From: Limnochordia bacterium
GTDB lineage: Bacteria > Bacillota > Limnochordia > Darwinibacteriales > SLO01
DNA length: 11,266 bases
Direction: 5' to 3'
NCBI GenBank assembly: GCA_007132635.1
Contig: SLOG01000421.1
Location: forward strand, 1 to 11,266
Both the position numbers and the translations under genes were made by a program. Under the pieces are notes generated by a model. That model saw only the letters and a program-made list of their open reading frames with translations. It made no database searches and was not told where the DNA came from. Shown piece by piece: positions 6,706 to 11,266 of the stretch. Every line of letters begins with the position of its first letter. Position 1 is the first letter of the stretch.

Positions 6706-8615
6706 TCAAAATCAAGATGCTCTTTTTCATATTTTCCCAAACCATTCTTTATAAAACCGGCGATTTCTTCATCAGTAAACAAATCACTACTTTTCCAGGG
6801 ATGCATAGAGATTAATTCACCACCAACTGACAAGCGGCCGGGATCTGCTGAGCCAGGAATATCAACTGATACATCTGACCTCGCAAGATGCATGTAGAGA
6901 TGACGAACCGGGGACATCATTCTACTCTGCATTCGATAAACATGACGAAAAGCATTCTGGGCTGCTGTTTGACGCGCTGATTCTGTATCAGCATCTCTGA
7001 AATCAAACCACAATTCAACATATCTTGTGTATAGAGTCAACTCATCCAGTCGTAATAAAATGTCGGGGTCATTGGTAAGTTCACGTGCATCATTTATGTG
7101 ATTATACATACGTGCAAGCAAATCATTGTTTGTTCGGGGAATTTCGTTACCCCTGCTCACAAGGTCATAAAACATAATCATCGGTTCCCTGGCCTCTCCA
7201 AAAGCTTTTTCCAGAAAATCATCTACCAGATCATTTACCTCAGTAACTGATGAAATGTCCCACAAAAAGCGAGAGGATAAATAGAACCCAAGTCCATTGA
7301 CCGCCCAGGAATCAACGGAGTTTGCAGTCATGAACCGAGCGCCTTTTTCATGGAATGATGTCAGCTTATCAGTTAAATAGTTTATGTTACCACCTGGACC
7401 CCTTCTTGGCATCCCCTGGTGCCAGACGAAGGTGTCATAATAATCGCGAATGCCGGCAATTGCACCGCGTCTTCCCCACTCATTTATCAATTCCTCAACC
7501 GTGTAACCGGAATAGTTATAACTAGTAGCAATGCTGACAACCACATTTGGATGCACATCAATATTTGGTGGTTCTGCATGCTGATTATAGGCATAAATAC
7601 CAACAAACTTTTCACCATATCCCAAATCATTGATGGCTTCAGCCACAGCGTTGGCAAGATAGACGACCCTGTCAGTCACTGAGCCGAATGCGAGTTCTTC
7701 CGGAGAATCACACCATCCACTACCATCTGAGGGTTCCATGGAGATGCTCATTCGTTCCGGATCGGCTTTAATTCTGTTAACAGCGTCCTGGACAACCAGT
7801 TCCACCAATCCCGGTTCTGAAACGCGAAATTTCGATGTATTCCCGGCAGTGAATTGTGGATTTTCATCAAATGCTTGCTGGTTTCTACGTATGATTCCAT
7901 TATAGGCATGTGAAGTACTTATGTTCATAGCGGACGTGACTCTATTTCTCGCATTCCAATTTCTCCAGTGATCGGTGTCACTCCAGGCAGCAAAATTGGG
8001 TCCGCTGCGTATATAGTAATCAGGGCTTTCAAATGAGCTAAAGATGATGTTCAAGTCCGGTTTGTCCGGGATGATTTCCCATGTTTCCGTGGGGAAGAAT
8101 TGACGGTAGCCAATTTCATACAGAAAAGACCAGACGGCATGCTGAGCTGCCAGGTCGGACGCACCTATTAGATATGCGCCGGCACCATGCGTATGAACCA
8201 CATGTTCATCCAGACGAGTGGGATTTCGCGGGTTGAACATATCATCGAGATCCAGATTCGGGAAATCCTTGAAGCTTCCGACCGCAATGCCGCTGGACCC
8301 GTTGCCAGTCACAACCCGGAACTCCCCCCCGGTAATTCGGCCCAGATAGTCAGCCAGATCCTGGGCGGCATCCCTGGTCTGACTTGAGGCGTCTTGGCCA
8401 ACTACAACATCCATGAGAGCCTGTCCACCGCTGGCAATCGTTAAATCAGATGGCTCACCCATAAGGGTCTGAAATATCATCTCATGATCAATTGTCTTAT
8501 CTCGCGCTGTTGCAGTGACTGTCATTATCAACACAAGCAGTATCAAGCATAGGGATTTAAATGCTATGATGATGAGTTTATTTATATCAAAGCGTTTTTG
8601 AAATTGTACTTCCAT
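5703..8615 (-). CDS. Secreted DUF4838-family (glycosidase-like) protein with T9SS sorting domain
   Basis: A 970-residue exported protein. A long positively charged N-region and hydrophobic core (about 13-33) form the signal peptide, probably cut near TATA|RD. Residues about 55-190 look like the GH67/GH20-type N-terminal domain found before DUF4838, including the signature-like stretch EIGYRQFFPTETWEIIP. Residues about 230-490 are the DUF4838 barrel-like domain with MEPSDGSGWCDSPE at 293-306. A helical segment follows (about 490-600), then a beta-rich module (about 637-875) shared with the downstream protein, then a T9SS type A sorting domain (about 886-970, QNFPNPFNPST to MLLVK). DUF4838 proteins are thought to be glycoside-hydrolase-like, but a reaction cannot be assigned here. 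This is the first gene of a two-gene unit with the phosphoesterase; I found no convincing promoter or Shine-Dalgarno site ahead of it. Alternatively it could be a non-catalytic glycan-binding surface protein. Confidence 0.88.
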   Translation of the reverse strand: MEVQFQKRFDINKLIIIAFKSLCLILLVLIMTVTATARDKTIDHEMIFQTLMGEPSDLTIASGGQALMDVVVGQDASSQTRDAAQDLADYLGRITGGEFRVVTGNGSSGIAVGSFKDFPNLDLDDMFNPRNPTRLDEHVVHTHGAGAYLIGASDLAAQHAVWSFLYEIGYRQFFPTETWEIIPDKPDLNIIFSSFESPDYYIRSGPNFAAWSDTDHWRNWNARNRVTSAMNISTSHAYNGIIRRNQQAFDENPQFTAGNTSKFRVSEPGLVELVVQDAVNRIKADPERMSISMEPSDGSGWCDSPEELAFGSVTDRVVYLANAVAEAINDLGYGEKFVGIYAYNQHAEPPNIDVHPNVVVSIATSYNYSGYTVEELINEWGRRGAIAGIRDYYDTFVWHQGMPRRGPGGNINYLTDKLTSFHEKGARFMTANSVDSWAVNGLGFYLSSRFLWDISSVTEVNDLVDDFLEKAFGEAREPMIMFYDLVSRGNEIPRTNNDLLARMYNHINDARELTNDPDILLRLDELTLYTRYVELWFDFRDADTESARQTAAQNAFRHVYRMQSRMMSPVRHLYMHLARSDVSVDIPGSADPGRLSVGGELISMHPWKSSDLFTDEEIAGFIKNGLGKYEKEHLDFDIISFSDELVPALSGLDLPEVSTGSLGSGFRGRHSLFTWLEANEPLHLEVRGGTIWDNRGNVRFHLMTEKEVSTEPVDFDDSVPPDGETYHIELISPYDGLHELIWNDGGARTFIDWKEGQPMTLRASLEEAFSFQRDFRLYFYVPKGTDVVGGYVTRHSDVRFYNGSGKLLEGWQNEEAGVGYFTLPVDHGEDGTIWRISSRRSASLRLMTVPPYLARNERELLLPKEVVFGTDTTTNDGVNDELPSSFELKQNFPNPFNPSTRIQFDISSQTNVRLDIYNIIGQRVTTLVNEEKSPGRYEVTFDASSLASGVYLYRLHTETYQKTRQMLLVK

Positions 8616-9090
8616 AGTAATTCTGAGAGGTATTTTACGTGTGCCGTTTAACGATAAATATTGCTATCAATAGGGTACTACCAGTGAGATTATGGCTATG
8701 CCCAGTCAATTTTTAAGATTTTTTAATTTTTCTTTTTTTCGACTGTTTTTGTCTGTATGTGAGTCACCAACTGATGTGGAAGACACCAATATGAAAATGC
8801 ATGGCAGCCAAACTCCGGAATCGTCGTTTTGCAGCTCATTTCCGGGTTAACAGTAGAATTATTAAGGTATTCTAATGTTTGCATAAAATACGAATATTTA
8901 AAGCATTAGCAATGCACTTTCTTAGTATAGAGCACTTATTTCACTATTTGTTACAGCAAGCTGATTTTTTTTTTGGGATTTTTCCTAAAGTCAATAAGAC
9001 ATTTTTTTTCGGACGCCTTTATGCAAAACTTCTTGATGCGCTATTCTGTATGTCTGTATTACACTACTTTTTGGCTTTTGCAGGCCTTAC
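8616..9090. other. AT-rich intergenic region, no gene seen
   Basis: About 475 nt upstream of the DUF4838 gene contain T-rich tracts (8709-8757, 8964-9009) and no credible coding frame. The plus-strand frame at 8879-9169 has no recognisable content and its end overlaps a transposase relic in another frame. The promoter of the DUF4838 operon should be here. A TTGACT hexamer (minus strand, 8709-8704) has no matching -10, and no TAnnTTTG box was found. Confidence 0.5.
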
Positions 9091-9450
9091 AGAGTCAATG
9101 AAAGTCCCACAGAATGGAAAATCATGTTCGAGCAATTCTACCGACGGGGACTGTAACAAGTTGGATTAGTAGTCGCTGACGGGATGATCGGACTACAAGC
9201 AGCGGTGGGCCGAATCTATCCAAAAGCGGCATTCCAAAGGTGCCTGACCCACGCCAAACGCGGACATTTGGCTCGTGCGAACCGAAGATAAGCCACGGCT
9301 GGCTGAGGATCTGCGCCAGGCGCTTGCCACCGATCGGAGTGACGACAGCTTTGAAAAAGGCTGGCAGCGCTGGCAAGGGTGCTACGACCGATGGAAAAGT
9401 CGGTACCGGCGTTTTGCCAAACACAACTATGAAACAGATCTGTTTCCGGA
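9091..9450 (+). pseudogene. Decayed IS256/Mutator-like transposase fragment
   Basis: Only part of the catalytic domain of a DDE transposase survives. In the frame from 9091 the translation reads through RVNESPTEWKIMFEQF, an in-frame TAA at 9154-9156, then VGLVVADGMIGLQAAVGRIY, PKAAFQRCLTHAKRG, and a second stop at 9289. This matches the pattern of IS256/MULE transposases: a catalytic Asp in a VxxDGxxGL context followed by QRCxxH. Similarity seems to continue in a frame shifted by +1 from 9275 (EDKPRLAEDLRQ, then a Trp/Arg-rich stretch WQRWQGCYDRW) until about 9450. The N-terminal third and the C-terminal catalytic Glu region are missing and I found no terminal inverted repeats. It cannot be functional. 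The family call is from motif memory only, so a related Mutator-type family is possible. Confidence 0.7.
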
Positions 9451-9520
9451 CACCATTGATCCGCAGGCCAATGTCAACATGGATACAGCTTTAAATAGGA
9501 TAACTACCGCTCTATTAAAT

Positions 9521-9555
9521 AAAAAGCCTCAAATCCCCTAAGGAAATTGAGGCTT
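9521..9555 (-). terminator. Rho-independent terminator downstream of the glycosyltransferase
   Basis: On the minus strand AAGCCTCAA (9555-9547) pairs perfectly with TTGAGGCTT (9532-9524) around a 14-nt loop, and the T-rich run TTTATTTAAT follows. It lies about 208 nt beyond the glycosyltransferase stop codon and would also shield the DUF4838 operon from read-through. On the plus strand no T tract follows, so the hairpin probably acts in the minus direction. Confidence 0.7.
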
Positions 9556-9591
9556 AAGAAGATAGTACGAGCATAGCGCCCGTTACTTCTG

Positions 9592-9620
9592 TAGGTAAAC
9601 AAAAAAAATCTGTTTACCTA
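9592..9620. repeat. Perfect 10-bp inverted repeat
   Basis: TAGGTAAACA (9592-9601) and TGTTTACCTA (9611-9620) are exact reverse complements separated by 9 nt containing a run of seven A. No T tract follows on either strand in the terminator sense. It could form a hairpin in the 3' part of the glycosyltransferase transcript, be an operator, or mark a mobile-element end. Confidence 0.6.
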
Positions 9621-9632
9621 TAATTTAACATC

Positions 9633-9703
9633 AAATATCATACCTTTTTTGTTTGGTAAGTCATCTAATATACTCAAGAAGATTTATGAGGGAAATATCA
9701 TAC
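9633..9703. repeat. Pair of 11-bp direct repeats exactly 60 bp apart
   Basis: AAATATCATAC occurs at 9633-9643 and again at 9693-9703 in the AT-rich gap after the glycosyltransferase gene. The match is exact, but in such AT-rich DNA it may be chance. The rest of 9556-9762 shows no gene. Confidence 0.4.
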
Positions 9704-9762
9704 TATATTGTACTACAGTAATATTATCAATATTCTCACTGAAACTTTGGTTCACGATTACT

Positions 9763-10887
9763 TTATTTAAAATTGGATATTCCAAGAAATTCGTGTAGGG
9801 ATAGAATGCCTATTGCACTAAGTTTCTTTTTAATAAATTTTTTTAAACGGAATTTCACAACAAAAATCGAAGCTAAGAACCAATTTAATATTGGTATGCG
9901 TATTAGCTTATATTTGTATCTTTGCCAGATTGTTGGATCCATCATTTCATGTTCCGGCATGAAGGCAGGGTCAAGCAGCAAATATCTCAATAGGGCACTA
10001 TTATAGTTTTTTTTTAGTTTTGTTTTAATGTCATAGCCAATGACTTCACAGTAGTAAATCCTCATTTCCATCATCGCCAGAATAAACCTGAAATGTTGTT
10101 TTAAATCGGAGGATCTTGATAATGAGTTATTCAATATACGATAAACCGCAAAGACCTCGTCCATATATTTAAAACGCGTATGTTGCGAAAATACCAACCA
10201 CTTTGGTGAATCGCCCATCGGAAACACCTTACTATTTTTATCCATTAGACCAAGTAACTCATGGCGGTAGATTACCGTTGCCGTGAACACCGTGTAATCC
10301 ATGTTTATAATGGCGTAAAAAAGCTCTTCCTTAGTTGTAATTACCTTTTTATTAATCTTGTGCTTGTTAACATTGTATACCCACAATCCATCTTCATCAT
10401 AGAACTTATGGCAATCACCGTGTACCAACCCATACTCAGGATTGTTCTCCAGAAAGGTTACCTGTTTTTGAAGTTTTAGCGGGTCAGTCCAATAATCATC
10501 ACCTTCGCATAATGCACAATATTTACCGATGCACATCTCATTGAAAGGAGTCATTAACCTCCTTCTGTTTTCGATATTTTCCTGTGAATAGCTGTTCGTT
10601 GTTTGAAAGTACGCCTTTATCAAATTGGGATACTTCATTTCATATTCGCGCACAATCTCTGGTGTCTTGTCTGTAGATGCATCATCATGAATCAAAACAC
10701 GTACCGGGAAAGTGGTTTTCTGCATTAAAATTCCTTCGATACATTCACGAATGAAGTTTTCATGCATATATGTCAAAGTGCGGATATATACGAGTGGAAG
10801 TGTGCCAACGGGCCACTCTTGATCAATAATAGTTACAGGCTCCTTCAGTGGTCTGTAATGGTTTGTTTTATCTGGCTTTGATTCCAT
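9763..10887 (-). CDS. Family 2 (GT-A fold) glycosyltransferase
   Basis: Cytoplasmic or membrane-associated transferase of 374 residues that would add a sugar from a nucleotide-sugar donor to a glycan acceptor. The GT2 core runs from about residue 31: a leading strand LVYIRTLTY, the nucleotide-binding IHDDASTD (66-73), the metal-binding region CEGDDYWTDP (127-136), and the acceptor/base region GDSPKW (225-230) followed by YMDEVFAVYR (241-250). These are typical positions for GT2 enzymes of polysaccharide clusters. The C-terminus is Lys/Arg-rich with a hydrophobic patch (about 333-348) that could touch the membrane. There is no signal peptide. The gene is visibly more AT-rich than the Wzc-like gene and lies between two transposase relics, suggesting acquisition by transfer. 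No Shine-Dalgarno site precedes the ATG at 10887. Donor and acceptor cannot be predicted. Confidence 0.92.
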   Translation of the reverse strand: MESKPDKTNHYRPLKEPVTIIDQEWPVGTLPLVYIRTLTYMHENFIRECIEGILMQKTTFPVRVLIHDDASTDKTPEIVREYEMKYPNLIKAYFQTTNSYSQENIENRRRLMTPFNEMCIGKYCALCEGDDYWTDPLKLQKQVTFLENNPEYGLVHGDCHKFYDEDGLWVYNVNKHKINKKVITTKEELFYAIINMDYTVFTATVIYRHELLGLMDKNSKVFPMGDSPKWLVFSQHTRFKYMDEVFAVYRILNNSLSRSSDLKQHFRFILAMMEMRIYYCEVIGYDIKTKLKKNYNSALLRYLLLDPAFMPEHEMMDPTIWQRYKYKLIRIPILNWFLASIFVVKFRLKKFIKKKLSAIGILSLHEFLGISNFK

Positions 10888-11012
10888 AGTTTAATACGAA
10901 TATTTTCAACTTCTGATTTAATAGTCAATTACGCACTCTGTAACAAATGCAACGGATTGCTTAATAACGGTCTGGAATCTCTGGGTTGCTATTCAGGTTC
11001 CCTGGTGTGATT
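10888..11012. other. Gap between glycosyltransferase start and IS3 relic
   Basis: This 125-nt stretch should hold the 3' end of the IS3-type element and the promoter of the glycosyltransferase. A TTGACT hexamer (minus strand, 10930-10925) followed 18 nt later by AATATT resembles a weak promoter, but it would leave a leader of only about 10 nt. No convincing IS terminal repeat was identified. Confidence 0.3.
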
Positions 11013-11266
11013 TCAAGCTGCCGGAAGATACCGTTTTACCGGTGGAACCTTCCCAATCTGGGAATGAGACCGCCTGGTATTATAAAAGGTTATGAACTCC
11101 GAGCAAAGCACAAATAGCTTGCTTGAGGCAACCCACCACCCATTCGGCATCCATGGTGTTGGAGATGTCCCAACCTACGATATACCGGCTATGCACATCA
11201 ATAATCCCCACCAGATACATAAACCCCCTGCGCAACGGAACATAGCTGATATCGATCTGCCAGACC
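11013..11266 (-). pseudogene. IS3-family transposase (OrfB-type) remnant with internal deletion, continuing past right edge
   Basis: Reading leftward from the edge, VWQIDISYVPLRRGFMYLVG and IIDVHSRYIVGWDISNTMDA are the classic IS3-family rve integrase core with the first catalytic Asp. The frame ends at a TAA (11082-11080). In the next frame EFITFYNTRRSHSQIGKVPP and VKRYLPAA then a TGA (11015-11013) reproduce the normal C-terminal end of these transposases. The join near 11100 therefore removes the middle of the catalytic domain, including the second Asp and the Glu, and shifts the frame. The element is dead. The N-terminal part lies outside the window. Confidence 0.85.

Noticed and set aside
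8704..8709. TTGACT as promoter of the DUF4838 operon
   Set aside because: No -10-like element is found at a usable spacing.
8879..9169. Plus-strand open frame of 96 codons
   Set aside because: It is Phe/Leu-rich because of T tracts, has no recognisable domain, and its last part overlaps the transposase homology in a different frame.
9091..9703. CRISPR array or phage attachment site suggested by the repeats
   Set aside because: There are only two copies of a short direct repeat, no regular repeat-spacer structure, no tRNA and no integrase.

Overview
The window looks like a piece of a chromosome from the Bacteroidota/Balneolota/Rhodothermota (FCB) group. The strongest evidence is that two secreted proteins end in textbook type IX secretion (T9SS type A) sorting domains of the QNYPNPFNPST...GQRV...SGIYLY...MLLVK kind, which are typical of that group. 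A possible TAnnTTTG promoter box and the absence of clear Shine-Dalgarno sequences at most starts fit this. No finer taxonomic call is supported.

Layout: every intact gene lies on the minus strand, so the locus reads from right to left. Positions 11266-11013 hold the end of an IS3-type transposase gene, broken by an internal deletion. Positions 10887-9763 encode an AT-rich family 2 glycosyltransferase, followed by an inverted repeat and a terminator-like hairpin. Positions 9091-9450, on the plus strand, are a decayed IS256/Mutator-like transposase. Positions 8615-5703 and 5662-2711 form a two-gene unit with a 40-nt gap: a secreted DUF4838 (glycosidase-like) protein, then a secreted purple-acid-phosphatase-like metallophosphoesterase. 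A strong rho-independent terminator (2662-2630) closes this unit. After about 450 nt of regulatory/leader DNA, a Wzc/GumC-like tyrosine autokinase and polysaccharide co-polymerase gene starts at 2179 and runs off the left edge.

How the parts may fit together: the Wzc-like protein controls polymerisation and export of an exopolysaccharide, and the glycosyltransferase could build part of such a glycan. The two T9SS cargo proteins would act outside the cell or on its surface. They have unrelated N-terminal halves but share a C-terminal block of about 330 residues: a beta-rich module of about 240 residues plus the sorting domain. This is the most unusual aspect of the window. My inference is a surface-anchored enzyme pair acting on one glycan target through a common module. 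Nothing in the sequence proves the substrate, and I saw no clearly unprecedented system.
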